Notes: a model not told the origin generated them from the sequence alone. A DNA stretch of 64,000 bases from CBDCLY01 sp965218715 (GCA_965218715.1 CBDCLY010000033.1:68806-132805), one strand, 5' to 3'. Counted from the stretch's first letter, positions 8,664-18,300 are shown. A program made the numbers and translations.

Positions 8664-8669
8664 AAGAAT

Positions 8670-10490
8670 ATGAAAAGCCTAGTTAAAGTTTTACAATACA
8701 TTAAGCCTTATAAATTTTACGCATTAATAAGTGTAGGGTCCAACTTGCTTTCTGTGGTTTTTCATTTGTTATCCTTATTGGTGCTGATTCCATTTTTAAA
8801 ACTCCTTTTCATGGGAGGAATGGCAGTAACGGAGAAGCCTGAGTTTGCTTTGACCTCCGATTATGTTTCAGATTTTATAAAATATCAAATGCATCCTTTT
8901 GTTGAACAGCACGGCCAACAAGGTGGCTTGTACTATTTATGCATTGCTGTTGGAGTTTTATTTTTTGCAAAAAATTTGTTTCGTTATTCAGCAAAATTTT
9001 TCTTGGCACCTATTCGAAGTGGAGTGGTTAGAGACATCAGACGAGATGTTTTTTCTAAAATATTGGCTTTGCCTCTTTCCTTTTTTTCTGAAGAGAAAAA
9101 GGGTGACATCATCAGCAGAATTACAGGAGATGTTCAGGAGATTGAATGGTCCATCATGAATTCTTTGGAGATGTTGTTTAGAGATCCTCTTTCAATTATT
9201 CTGTCCTTGGTTTTTATGATTAGCATCAATGCAGAATTAACCTTGTTTTCTTTTATTCTCTTGCCAATAAGTGGTTTAATCATTGGAAGAATTGGTAAAA
9301 GTCTTAAGAAGACCTCATCTAAGCTCCAAATAAGAATGGGGGAGCTATTGTCTACTGTTGAAGAAACGCTAACTGGTTTAAGAATTATCAAGGCCTTTAA
9401 TGCTGAAAAAGCAACCGATAATAAGTTTGCGGGAGTGAATGAGATTTATAGGACAACCATGTTGAGAATGTTCCGTAAAAGAGATCTTGCCTCCCCAGTA
9501 AGTGAGTTTTTAGGCTCCTTGATTATGGTAGTGCTGCTCTGGTATGGAGGAGCGATGGTAATAGATCCTGCGGTAGATTTTAATGCTGAGGAATTTATCG
9601 CCTACATTGCTATGTTTTCTCAACTATTAAATCCAGCTAAATCCCTGTCGACTGCCTACTACAATATTCAAAAAGGGGCAGCTTCCACTGAAAGAATCGA
9701 TGCGATCCTTTCGGCAGATAATGTTGTTAAAGAGATAGAACAGCCAGTATCCATTGCAAATTTTGAAGATGAAATAAAATACGAAGGCCTTAGTTTTTCC
9801 TATGGACATGAAGAGGTCTTGTCTAATATTAACCTCAATATCAAGAAGGGAAAAACCATTGCCTTGGTTGGTCCATCAGGTGGCGGTAAATCTACTTTGG
9901 TCGACCTTTTACCAAGATTTTATGATCCACAAAATGGAGAAATTAGCTTAGATGGCAAACCTCTTCGTTCCTTAAAAATTAAAGACTTAAGGGCATTAAT
10001 GGGAATAGTTTCTCAGCATTCAATTTTATTCAATGACACGGTCTTTAATAACATCGCATTAGGAATAGAAAACCCAAGTCATGATAAAATAGTAGAAGCT
10101 GCAAAAATTGCCAATGCTCATGAGTTCATCGAGAAATTACCTGAGGGCTACCAAACAAATATTGGAGATAGTGGTGGTAAACTATCAGGTGGACAACGCC
10201 AGCGGTTAAGTATCGCTAGAGCAGTGTTAAAAAATCCTCCAATAATGATATTGGATGAGGCAACTTCAGCATTGGATACAGAATCTGAGAAACTTGTACA
10301 AGAAGCCTTGTATAAGTTAATGGAAAATAGAACTTCTGTTGTCATTGCTCATCGATTGTCTACCATCCAACATGCTGATGAAATCGTAGTTATTGATGAC
10401 GGGAAAATTGCAGAACGTGGCCGCCATGAAGAGCTCATAGCCCAAAATGGGGTGTACAAAAAACTGACCGATTTACAGACCTTTTCTTAA
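8670..10490 (+). CDS. ABC exporter, fused permease and ATPase (MsbA-like)
   Basis: 606 residues: an N-terminal six-helix ABC membrane domain and a C-terminal ATPase domain. Walker A GPSGGGKST is near residue 401, the signature LSGGQRQR near 504 and Walker B IMILDEATSALD near 525. Homodimeric half-transporters of this type flip lipids such as lipid A-core or export peptides and drugs. Position after a glycosyltransferase favours a lipid or glycolipid substrate, but that is inference. The end overlaps convergent hflX by four bases. Confidence 0.9.
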   Translation: MKSLVKVLQYIKPYKFYALISVGSNLLSVVFHLLSLLVLIPFLKLLFMGGMAVTEKPEFALTSDYVSDFIKYQMHPFVEQHGQQGGLYYLCIAVGVLFFAKNLFRYSAKFFLAPIRSGVVRDIRRDVFSKILALPLSFFSEEKKGDIISRITGDVQEIEWSIMNSLEMLFRDPLSIILSLVFMISINAELTLFSFILLPISGLIIGRIGKSLKKTSSKLQIRMGELLSTVEETLTGLRIIKAFNAEKATDNKFAGVNEIYRTTMLRMFRKRDLASPVSEFLGSLIMVVLLWYGGAMVIDPAVDFNAEEFIAYIAMFSQLLNPAKSLSTAYYNIQKGAASTERIDAILSADNVVKEIEQPVSIANFEDEIKYEGLSFSYGHEEVLSNINLNIKKGKTIALVGPSGGGKSTLVDLLPRFYDPQNGEISLDGKPLRSLKIKDLRALMGIVSQHSILFNDTVFNNIALGIENPSHDKIVEAAKIANAHEFIEKLPEGYQTNIGDSGGKLSGGQRQRLSIARAVLKNPPIMILDEATSALDTESEKLVQEALYKLMENRTSVVIAHRLSTIQHADEIVVIDDGKIAERGRHEELIAQNGVYKKLTDLQTFS

Positions 10491-11680
10491 TACAACATCC
10501 TGTGAGGATAGATTTTTAAATGAAGCGCTTTAATTTCTTCATATAATAAATCCCTCAATGCATCAATATTTACTTTCTTCCCTGCAGAAATGAATAAACA
10601 TGGAAAGTTCTCCTTGGCCATCCACGTGTTCTTTAAATCATCTAAACTTAAATTCTCTTTTGTTTCTGGACTAAGGTCATCAGGGTCCTTTTTAATGTAG
10701 CTAAATGCATCTATTTTATTAAAAAGCATAATGATAGGCTTATCACTTGCTCCAATATCTTGCAACGTTTCATTTACGGTTGCAATCTGTTCTTCAAAGT
10801 TAGGGTGAGCAATGTCTACAACATGAATCAAAAGGTCTGCTTCTCTTACCTCATCTAATGTTGATTTAAACGAATCAACCAAATGGTGTGGTAACTTCCT
10901 AATGAATCCAACAGTATCAGACAAAAGAAAGGGAAGGTTAACAACAACAATCTTTCTAACAGTAGTATCTAGTGTGGCAAAAAGCTTGTTTTCTGCAAAA
11001 ACAGTAGAGTTAGAAAGCAGGTTCATTATCGTGGATTTTCCAACATTGGTATACCCGACTAATGCTGCTCTAATCATTTGTTGCCGCCCTTTTCTTTGGG
11101 TCTCTTTCTGCTTATCAATTTTCTGAAGCTTAGTTTTCAATAGGGCAATTTTATCCCTAATGATTCTTCTATCCGTTTCAATCTCAGTTTCACCTGGACC
11201 CCTCATTCCAATTCCACCTTTTTGCCTAGAAAGGTGCGTCCACATTCTTGTTAGTCGAGGAAGTAAGTATTCATATTGAGCTAGTTCAACTTGTGTTTTA
11301 GCAGCTGCGGTTCTGGCTCTTTTTGCAAAAATGTCGAGTATCAAATTGCTTCTATCCAACACCTTAGTTTCCTTCAAGGCATTTTCTATGTTCCTAGTTT
11401 GAGAAGGACTCAGTTCATCATCAAAAATGACCAATTGAATGTCATTTTCTTTTATGTAGGTAATAATCTCCTGCAGCTTGCCAGTACCAACAAATGTTTT
11501 TGGGTGTGGATTGCTTAATTTCTGAGTAAAGCGCTTTACAGTGATGGCTCCAGCAGTTTCTGCAAGAAATGCTAGCTCATCAAGATATTCTTCAACTTGT
11601 TTCTCGTTCTGGTCTTGGGTGATTACCCCAACCAAAATGGCTAATTCATCTTTGGGGTCACTACTTAATTGGTGGTGCAT
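10487..11680 (-). CDS. hflX: GTPase HflX
   Basis: A 397-residue ribosome-associated GTPase that splits stalled ribosomes under stress. The N-terminal HflX domain (FVGTGKLQEI) is followed by the RGPGETEIETDRR linker, then the G domain with GYTNVGKST (G1), DTVGFIRKLPHHLV (G3) and FNKIDAF (G4). Length and motif order match the family. It is probably transcribed with the small membrane protein whose gene ends nine bases upstream. Confidence 0.94.
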   Translation of the reverse strand: MHHQLSSDPKDELAILVGVITQDQNEKQVEEYLDELAFLAETAGAITVKRFTQKLSNPHPKTFVGTGKLQEIITYIKENDIQLVIFDDELSPSQTRNIENALKETKVLDRSNLILDIFAKRARTAAAKTQVELAQYEYLLPRLTRMWTHLSRQKGGIGMRGPGETEIETDRRIIRDKIALLKTKLQKIDKQKETQRKGRQQMIRAALVGYTNVGKSTIMNLLSNSTVFAENKLFATLDTTVRKIVVVNLPFLLSDTVGFIRKLPHHLVDSFKSTLDEVREADLLIHVVDIAHPNFEEQIATVNETLQDIGASDKPIIMLFNKIDAFSYIKKDPDDLSPETKENLSLDDLKNTWMAKENFPCLFISAGKKVNIDALRDLLYEEIKALHLKIYPHRMLY

Positions 11681-11689
11681 ATAGAAAAG

Positions 11690-12142
11690 TTAAAACCAGG
11701 CTCTTGAAATTTCAGACCATGGCCATGGAATTGCTGAGAATATTGAAACAGTTGCCAACAGGAAAAAGACAGCTTGTCGCCTAAATTTTCCTGAATCAGT
11801 TTTAGCTTTCTTGGCCATTATTCGGCCTAAAGTAATTAGAATGATTCCCAAAACCATTGCAGTCATGTGCTCAACTCCCCAAAAGCGCAATTGATCATTT
11901 TTCATTGAATTGGCAAAGTCAGCCATTGCTGTTTCAACAATAGGGCTAATGAAATATAAACCAAAGCCAAGTAAGAGCTGAATGTGGGCGGCAATGAATA
12001 AGAATAGACTTAGTTTATCGTCTTGTTTCTGATAAGACTTTTTACCAAGCCAGCCCATAAACGACATCAAAAGGTTGATCAACAATAGGATAACAATTAT
12101 GTATCTGAAAAGATTATGGGTATGAAGCAGACCTGTGTACAT
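11690..12142 (-). CDS. Small four-helix membrane protein, cytochrome b-like
   Basis: 150 residues with four predicted membrane helices. His7, His9, His53 and His92 lie in or near helix ends (LLHTHNLFR, FIAAHIQLLLG, GVEHMTAMVLG), an arrangement that could bind heme, and related Bacteroidota proteins are often labelled cytochrome b. Heme binding is not shown by sequence alone. It precedes hflX on the same strand with a nine-base gap. Confidence 0.6.
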   Translation of the reverse strand: MYTGLLHTHNLFRYIIVILLLINLLMSFMGWLGKKSYQKQDDKLSLFLFIAAHIQLLLGFGLYFISPIVETAMADFANSMKNDQLRFWGVEHMTAMVLGIILITLGRIMAKKAKTDSGKFRRQAVFFLLATVSIFSAIPWPWSEISRAWF

Positions 12143-12201
12143 GGATATTTTTTTGTAAAGATATAAAAAACCAAAGCCTTAAGTGAGGTGCATTGTTTTG
12201 G

Positions 12202-12209
12202 TATTTTTG
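12202..12209 (+). promoter_or_regulatory. TAnnTTTG -7 box for the amidohydrolase operon
   Basis: TATTTTTG matches the Bacteroidota -7 element exactly and lies four bases before the ATG at 12214. The expected transcription start is within a base or two of the start codon. Confidence 0.5.
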
Positions 12210-12213
12210 CCAA

Positions 12214-13809
12214 ATGAGATTAAGTGCGATGTACCTCCTATTGATGCAATTGTTTTTTGTTTCAACTTATGGTCAAACATGGAAGCCTCAGAATGGCTCT
12301 TTCGAGTCAAATGACCACGTAAAGGCTTTTGTTAATGCTAACATATACCTTGAAAAAAACAAACAGCTCAAGGGTGCCACATTAATTATTAAGGGAAATA
12401 GGATAATAGCTGTTGGTGATGACATAGCAATTCCTATAGGTGCCCTTGAAATTGACCTCAATGGAAAATGGGTTTACCCTTCCTTCATCGAATTGCAATC
12501 TGATTTTGGTGTAAAACAAGAAAAAAAAGCATCGAATAAAAAGGGGCCTCAATTGGAATCGAATAAGAAGGGACCCTATTATTGGAATGAATCTGTTAAA
12601 GCAGAGCAAGAGGCTTCAAAGCTGTTTCATTTTGATGAAAAAGAAGCGCAAAGATTAAGGGGAATGGGCTTTGGGATTTGTCTATCTCAAGTTATGGATG
12701 GAGTGATTCGAGGAAAGTCACAACTTTCATCACTCAATGAAAAAAATGAAAAACAAGTAATTTCTTCAAATGCTGGATTTCATTATTCATTTTTTAAGGG
12801 AACATCCAAACAATCCTACCCTAGTTCATTAATGGGGATGATTGCTTTAATCAGGCAAGCCAAATACGATGCTCTTTATTATGAAAATCAATCAAGCGAA
12901 TTCAATGCAAGTCTTGAAGCCATTAACTCATCGAAGCCTCTTGCAAAATTTATTAAAGTTGAAAGTACCTTGTCTTTATTCCGCGCATTAAAAATTTCAA
13001 AAGAATTCGATGAAGATTGGGTGCTTTTTGGAACAGGAAAGGAATACCAACGATTAAAAGAATTAAAATCATCGAATGTAAGTTTGATTGTCCCTATAAA
13101 TTTCCCAAAGCCGTTTGATGTAAGTGATCCCTTTTTAACTAAGGACTTGCCGCTTAGCAAATTAAAGGAATGGGAATTGGCGCCTTATAACCTTAGTTAT
13201 CTGAATCAATTTGAAATTCCAAATGCAATTAGTGCCTATAAGGTCAAAAATGCCAATGTGTTTTTTAAAAATTTAAACCTGGCGGTAAAGAATGGTTTCC
13301 CAAAGGAGGAAGCCATTTATTCTTTAACTAAAATGCCAGCAATAATGCTCGGCCTCGACTCTTTAATTGGAAGTATAGAAACAGGAAAACTTGCAAATTT
13401 TTTAATTTTTGATAAAGAGTTGTTCTCAGAAAATGCTCAATTGCTTGAAAATTGGGTAATGGGAGACGTTTATCGATTAAAACCTTTGTCTGCATTAAAT
13501 TTAGAAGGGGACTACAGTTTAAACATCAATAAAAAAGAATTCTATTCGCTAAAGCTAAAATCCAAGAATGGAGGCTACCAAGCGAGCATCTCCTTTGGAG
13601 ATCAGGAAAAAGACAGGAAGGTAAAAATAAAACAAGTCGACCAAAGGATTCAATTGCAGTTCATAGATTCCAACCAAACTTCTCGTGAATTAACTGGAGG
13701 GATAAGCGATAAGCAAAGTAGAATCTGGACCGGTAAAACGCGTAAAAATGACCAATGGATAAATTGGGTGGCGGTTAAAAGAGCACAAAAAATGAAATTG
13801 ACTCTATAA
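12214..13809 (+). CDS. Secreted amidohydrolase, N-terminal module (gene frameshifted)
   Basis: This is the first half of a roughly 1,010-residue amidohydrolase running to 15251. A signal peptide (MRLSAMYLLLMQLFFVSTYGQ) precedes an amidohydrolase-like module (VKAFVNANIYLEKNKQLKGATLIIKG is split across the composite beta-sandwich start). The metal-binding HxH expected after the first barrel strand is absent: the site reads GKWVYPSFIELQSDF. The module ends with SIETGKLANFLIFDKE and a beta-rich extension. The frame is lost in an A-run at 13787-13792, where one A appears to be missing. Conserved sequence resumes in the next frame (NEIDSIKTSELKLD). I chose the ATG at 12214 because the upstream TTG lies before the promoter box. 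Confidence 0.75.
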   Translation: MRLSAMYLLLMQLFFVSTYGQTWKPQNGSFESNDHVKAFVNANIYLEKNKQLKGATLIIKGNRIIAVGDDIAIPIGALEIDLNGKWVYPSFIELQSDFGVKQEKKASNKKGPQLESNKKGPYYWNESVKAEQEASKLFHFDEKEAQRLRGMGFGICLSQVMDGVIRGKSQLSSLNEKNEKQVISSNAGFHYSFFKGTSKQSYPSSLMGMIALIRQAKYDALYYENQSSEFNASLEAINSSKPLAKFIKVESTLSLFRALKISKEFDEDWVLFGTGKEYQRLKELKSSNVSLIVPINFPKPFDVSDPFLTKDLPLSKLKEWELAPYNLSYLNQFEIPNAISAYKVKNANVFFKNLNLAVKNGFPKEEAIYSLTKMPAIMLGLDSLIGSIETGKLANFLIFDKELFSENAQLLENWVMGDVYRLKPLSALNLEGDYSLNINKKEFYSLKLKSKNGGYQASISFGDQEKDRKVKIKQVDQRIQLQFIDSNQTSRELTGGISDKQSRIWTGKTRKNDQWINWVAVKRAQKMKLTL

Positions 13810-15251
13810 AAACAAGCGAACTAAAACTAGACACAAGCCTGAAGGTGGCCCCTAAAGTGTTTTATCCTAACATGGCTTATGGTTGGGATTCCATGCCAAG
13901 TGCTCCCAAAGCAATTGTGTTTAGAAATGCAACAATTTGGACCAATGAAGCTGAAGGGATATTAAGAAATTCTGACGTCTTGATTCAAAGGGTAAGATAA
14001 AATACATTGGATACAAATTGAATCTAGGTGTTCTTTTTCCTGAATTGAAAGGAGAAATACTAGAAATTGATGCCAAAGGAAAGCACATTACTTCAGGAAT
14101 TATCGATGAACATTCTCACATTGCCATTAGCAGAGGGGTAAACGAATCTGGTCAGGCCATTAGTTCAGAAGTTAATATAGGAGATGTAGTAAACTCTGAT
14201 GATATTAATGTGTACCGACAGTTGGCTGGTGGCGTAACTTGTTCTCAATTGTTGCATGGGTCTGGCGAATCCTATCGGTGGACAATCGGCCATCATCAAG
14301 TTAAAATGGGGTGCCCTGCCAGACAGCATGAAAATAAAAGATGCTACACCATTTATCAAATTTGCTCTTGGCGAAAACGTGAAACAATCCAATTGGGGAG
14401 ATAGAAATACCACCCGCTTTCCTCAAACAAGAATGGGGGTAGAGCAAGTCTTTTACGATGCTTTTCATCGAGCTAGAAATTATTCCATGGATTGGAAGCT
14501 TTATGAAGCAAAGACCAAGAAACAAAAGAAAACTAGCTTCCCACCTAGAAGAGACCTAGAATTAGAAGCCTTGGCTCAAATTTTAGATACTCAGCGATTT
14601 GTAACATGTCATTCCTATGTTCAGTCTGAAATAAACATGCTAATGCACGTTGCAGATTCCATGAAATTTAAACTGAACACCTTTACCCACATTTTGGAAG
14701 GTTACAAAGTCGCAGACAAAATGAAGCGTCATGGAGTGGCTGCTTCTACTTTTTCAGATTGGTGGGCATATAAATATGAGGTAAATGATGCCATTCCTTA
14801 TAATGGCGCAATCTTGCATAAAATGGGAGTGCTTACAGGGTTCAATTCTGATGATGCAGAAATGGGGAGAAGGTTAAATCAGGAAGCCGCTAAGGCAGTA
14901 AAATATGGTGGCGTTTCACAAGAGGAGGCTTGGAAAATGGTCACTTTAAATCCTGCAAAAATGTTACATCTTGATCAAAAAATGGGAAGTGTAAAAGTTG
15001 GAAAGGATGCAGATTTAGTTGTTTGGAACAACAATCCCCTTTCTATTTATGCCATTGCCGAACAAACTTATATTGATGGGGTCCTGTATTTTGATATCAA
15101 GAAGTCGAGAGAATTGCATAAGCGAAATCAAATAGAAAAGGAAAGAATTATCGACCTAATGCTTAATAGTAATACTACGGAGAGAAAAATTCGTTCAATC
15201 CCAAAAGAAAAATCCATTTTATATGAATGCGAAACCATAGAAGGATTATGA
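13791..15251 (+). CDS. Secreted amidohydrolase, C-terminal catalytic module (three frame segments)
   Basis: The second half of the same gene holds an imidazolonepropionase-like amidohydrolase domain with intact metal ligands: DEHSHIAISRG (HxH), VTCHSYVQSE, FTHILEGYK and FNSDDAEMGRR. Two further indels break it. One G appears missing from GGG at 13990-13992, after which GKIKYIGYKLNLGV continues. One G appears extra at 14264-14265, after which ANPIGGQSAIIKLKWG continues. The intact segments run roughly 13791-13990, 13993-14263 and 14266-15251. It ends with the ATGA overlap that starts the next gene at 15248, so the two products are probably made together. The substrate is unknown; family members hydrolyse cyclic amides or dipeptides. 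Confidence 0.75.
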
Positions 15252-16529
15252 AAAGATTGATATTTATTTTTTGCTTGCTTATTGGATTTGGTTTGTTGGC
15301 ACAGACAAATTCTAAATCTATTCTATTGCTAGATGCCACTGCTCATTTAGGAAATGGGGAAGTGATTTCAAGATCAGCGATAGGAATTAAAGACGCTAAA
15401 ATTAATTTGGTCTTAAATGCATTTGATATTCGGTTGGATACTGGTCTCTACGATAGCATAATTCACCTGAAGGGGAAGCACATTTACCCAGGATTCATTG
15501 CCCCAAACTCAAGACTGGGCCTTGTAGAGATAGAGGCGGTTAGAGCAACTAGAGACTTCGACGATGTTGGAGATTTTAACCCACATGTACGTTCACTTAC
15601 TGCATATAATACTGAATCTAAAATCACAGCCACAGTTAAATCAAATGGAGTATTAATGGCTCAGGTGAGTCCAAAAGGAGGATTCATTTCGGGAAGTTCT
15701 TCTATATTCAATTTGGATGCCTGGAATTGGGAAGATGCTGTTGCCAAGCCTGATGATGGCATTCACATTAGGTGGCCAATTTCAAGGACTTGGAGTAGCG
15801 ATGTGAAGAAACAAAAGGAGGCCGCAGAAAAATACAAAGCAAAATTAATTGAGTTGTCTTCCTTCTTCAATCAATCTTTGGCCTACTTGAAGAAATCTGT
15901 TCATCTAAATGTCAATTTGCGTTTCGAAGCAATGCGGAAGGTTAATGAAAGAAGGGCGAAAGTGTTTGTACATGTGCATCACGCTAACGAAATTCGTGAT
16001 GCATTATACTTCTTTGATGAATATGACCTTGATCTTGTTTTGGTGGGAGCATATGATGCTTGGTTAGTATCAGATATGATTAAGGATAGGGCCATTCCTG
16101 TTATTCTTCAACGCATACATTCTTTGCCTCGCAACGTTGACGATGAAATTGATCTGCCATTTCGTTTGCCAAAGATTCTTCATGAAGCTGGAATCATTGT
16201 TTCTTTAGAAAACTCGGGAAGTATGGAAGCTATGGGAACGAGGAATTTACCTTTTTATGCAGGTACTGCCGTAGCTTATGGGGTGGAAAAGGAGCAAGCC
16301 TTAAAAATGATTACACTCAATACCGCTATTGCTTTAGGCATAGATAACAATTATGGCAGCATAGAAAAAGGAAAATTCGCCAACCTATTTATTTCAAAAA
16401 GGTGATGCTTTAGACATGAGAACAAATGCTATTGATTTAGCCTTTATTCATGGAATTAGCATCGATTTAGATAACTCCCAGAAAAAGCTTTTTAGAAAAT
16501 ACAGTAGAAAGTATGGATTGGATCAGTAG
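15248..16529 (+). CDS. Second secreted amidohydrolase-like protein (frameshift near the end)
   Basis: About 426 residues. The ATG at 15248 overlaps the upstream stop (ATGA) and starts a signal peptide (MKRLIFIFCLLIGFGLLAQ). The fold is amidohydrolase-like (KHIYPGFIAPNSRLGL, FVHVHHANEIRDAL, KMITLNTAIALGI, GSIEKGKFANLFIS), but the HxH metal site reads NSR, so it may lack hydrolase activity. One extra A in the A-run at 16396-16400 shifts the frame. After it the expected end GDALDMRTNAIDLAFIHG and then KKLFRKYSRKYGLDQ reads on to the stop at 16527-16529. Such large-plus-small amidohydrolase gene pairs occur in many Bacteroidota. Confidence 0.78.
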
Positions 16530-16549
16530 CTAGAACGGGCAATTCGAAA

Positions 16550-16936
16550 TTAAATAGAATAGCCAAGTTTCTTCCTAACCTTTTCTAGAACAGGTTTGGC
16601 AACTTTTCTAGCCTTAGCCGCACCTTTCTCAAGAAGATCATCAATTTTTTTAGGGTTTTCCATTAATTCCCAATAGTGCTTTCTTTCTTTTTCATAGCGC
16701 TTAATAATCAGGTCAAATAAAGCTTGCTTGGCATGACCGTAACCATAATTTCCCTCAAGATAGTTTTTACGCATCTGGGATATTTCCTCTTCATTGCCTA
16801 GTAAATTATATAGAGCAAAGACATTACAAGTGTCTGGATTTTTTACTTCTTCTAGTCCTTTGCTGTCCGTCTCAATTTTCATGATCACCTTTCTAAGCGC
16901 TTTGTCCTTGTAGAAAAATGTTGATGTAGTTGTCAT
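16550..16936 (-). CDS. trpS: Tryptophan-tRNA ligase, C-terminal part (frameshifted)
   Basis: This holds the C-terminal helical anticodon-binding part of TrpRS: YKDKALRKVIMKIETDS, NPDTCNVFALYNLL, GYGHAKQALFDLI and the KPVLEKVRKKLG end. It is in another frame from the N-terminal part because the plus-strand A-run at 16914-16918 has one A too many. Removing it gives a single protein of about 325 residues, the normal TrpRS length. TrpRS is normally essential and I see no second copy in this window, so a sequencing error is the likely cause. It converges on the amidohydrolase gene with a 20-base gap. Confidence 0.88.
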   Translation of the reverse strand: MTTTSTFFYKDKALRKVIMKIETDSKGLEEVKNPDTCNVFALYNLLGNEEEISQMRKNYLEGNYGYGHAKQALFDLIIKRYEKERKHYWELMENPKKIDDLLEKGAAKARKVAKPVLEKVRKKLGYSI

Positions 16937-17534
16937 AAGTTTTGCTCATTTTTCTGCCATCTAAACCCGGAACAACCATAACTCGCTCATCTATGAGTGG
17001 CTCTGGTAAAACAAAGGTTTCACCATATTTATGATTGAAAGAATTCGCCATATCTCTGGTCATTTCAAGATGTTGCTTTTGGTCTTTTCCAACTGGAACA
17101 AATTCTGCATCATATAAGATGATGTCACAAGCCATCAAGACAGGGTAGTCGAATAAACCTGCATTAACATCGGATAATTGATTTGCTTTATCTTTAAATG
17201 AATGCGCATTAGCCAACATCGGATATGGAGTAAAGCAGTTTAAATACCAAGTTAGTTCGCATACTTCTGGAACATCAGATTGACGATAAAATACATTCTT
17301 TTCACAATCAAATCCAAAAGCTAGCCAAGCAGCTGCAACAGCATAAACATTGGCAATTCTAGTATCTGCATCTTTTACTGTGGTTAGAGAATGTAGATCG
17401 GCGATGAAAAAAAACGCTTCATTTTCAGCTTTCTTAGAAAGTGCAATTCCAGGCTCTATTGCCCCTAATATATTTCCCAAATGCACTTCTCCTCTGCTAC
17501 CTGAGCTTTGTATTCCTGTAAGTATTCTAGCCAT
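16893..17534 (-). CDS. trpS: Tryptophan-tRNA ligase, N-terminal catalytic part (frameshifted)
   Basis: This class I synthetase charges tRNA-Trp. The Rossmann domain is intact: ILTGIQSSG at the start, the HIGH-equivalent GEVHLGN, the FFIADLHSLTT strand, ACDIILYDAEFVPVGKDQKQHLE and the KMSKT loop near residue 196. The frame breaks just after NYINIF. The start at 17534 is the only reasonable ATG and lies four bases from a TATTTTTG promoter box on the minus strand, so the mRNA may be leaderless. Confidence 0.9.
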   Translation of the reverse strand: MARILTGIQSSGSRGEVHLGNILGAIEPGIALSKKAENEAFFFIADLHSLTTVKDADTRIANVYAVAAAWLAFGFDCEKNVFYRQSDVPEVCELTWYLNCFTPYPMLANAHSFKDKANQLSDVNAGLFDYPVLMACDIILYDAEFVPVGKDQKQHLEMTRDMANSFNHKYGETFVLPEPLIDERVMVVPGLDGRKMSKTYDNYINIFLQGQSA

Positions 17535-17538
17535 GGTT

Positions 17539-17546
17539 CAAAAATA
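17539..17546 (-). promoter_or_regulatory. TAnnTTTG -7 box for trpS
   Basis: Minus-strand TATTTTTG ends four bases before the trpS ATG. It lies back to back with the plsC box, separated by only 11 bases. Confidence 0.5.
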
Positions 17547-17557
17547 CAAATTTGTCC

Positions 17558-17565
17558 TATTTTTG
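17558..17565 (+). promoter_or_regulatory. TAnnTTTG -7 box for plsC
   Basis: Plus-strand TATTTTTG ends five bases before the plsC ATG. The two divergent -7 boxes share a 36-base intergenic region with no room for two separate -33 elements. Confidence 0.5.
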
Positions 17566-17570
17566 AAGCC

Positions 17571-18299
17571 ATGAAGTATTTGAAAGGCTTGTTTGTAAAT
17601 GCGTGGAAAATCTACTTCTTTTTGGTAGTTCTGTTAAGTTTAATCCTGCTCTATCCACTTTACTTTATTCTGTTAAGAAAAGAGGCCTACTTCGGTGCTG
17701 GTTTCCGATTGATTAGAGTTCATGCTAGGTTTATTTTAATAATGATTGGTGTGATCCCCAAAAGGATAGGGACGCCACCACCTAATAACCAATCCTATAT
17801 ATATTGTCCGAACCATAGTTCTTATTTGGATATTCTTCTTTTATATGCTTGCATGCCTAACTATTTTGTGTTTCTCGGAAAAAAAGAATTAGGGGAAGTA
17901 CCCGTTTTTAATATATTTTTTAAAAGGATGAACATTTTAATTGACCGAAGCAACCCTAAAGCCTCGCACAATAGCATTATGCGTGTATTAAAGCTAATGG
18001 GAAAAGGAGGGAGTGTTGTGATTTTTCCTGAAGGAACAATACCTATTTCCGCACCTGAAATGAAGGCATTTAAAAATGGGGCATTCCGAGTTGCTTTAGA
18101 ATGCAAAGCCCCAATTGTTCCCATATCATTCCCAAACAATGCAAATTTACTAGAGGATTCTTGGTCATTTTTTGCTAAAGCTGGGCCAGGTAGAGCAAGA
18201 ATGTTAATTCATGATGCCATCAATTTAGATGAATTGGGAGAACAAGATTTAATATCTTTGCGAGAGAAAACAAGGGAAATCATTCAATCTGGATTGTAA
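17571..18299 (+). CDS. plsC: 1-acyl-sn-glycerol-3-phosphate acyltransferase
   Basis: It acylates lysophosphatidic acid at sn-2 to make phosphatidic acid at the inner membrane. An N-terminal membrane helix (IYFFLVVLLSLILLYPLYFILL) precedes the acyltransferase domain with NHSSYLD (the NHX4D catalytic motif) and FPEGT (substrate binding). The ATG at 17571 gives 242 residues, the usual length; the open frame extends upstream only into the trpS promoter. One base separates it from gatC. Confidence 0.92.
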   Translation: MKYLKGLFVNAWKIYFFLVVLLSLILLYPLYFILLRKEAYFGAGFRLIRVHARFILIMIGVIPKRIGTPPPNNQSYIYCPNHSSYLDILLLYACMPNYFVFLGKKELGEVPVFNIFFKRMNILIDRSNPKASHNSIMRVLKLMGKGGSVVIFPEGTIPISAPEMKAFKNGAFRVALECKAPIVPISFPNNANLLEDSWSFFAKAGPGRARMLIHDAINLDELGEQDLISLREKTREIIQSGL

Positions 18300-18300
18300 A

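Noticed and set aside
12520..12590. Tandem repeat encoding NKKGP twice in the amidohydrolase
   Set aside because: Only two imperfect copies; consistent with a short linker duplication, not a functional repeat array.
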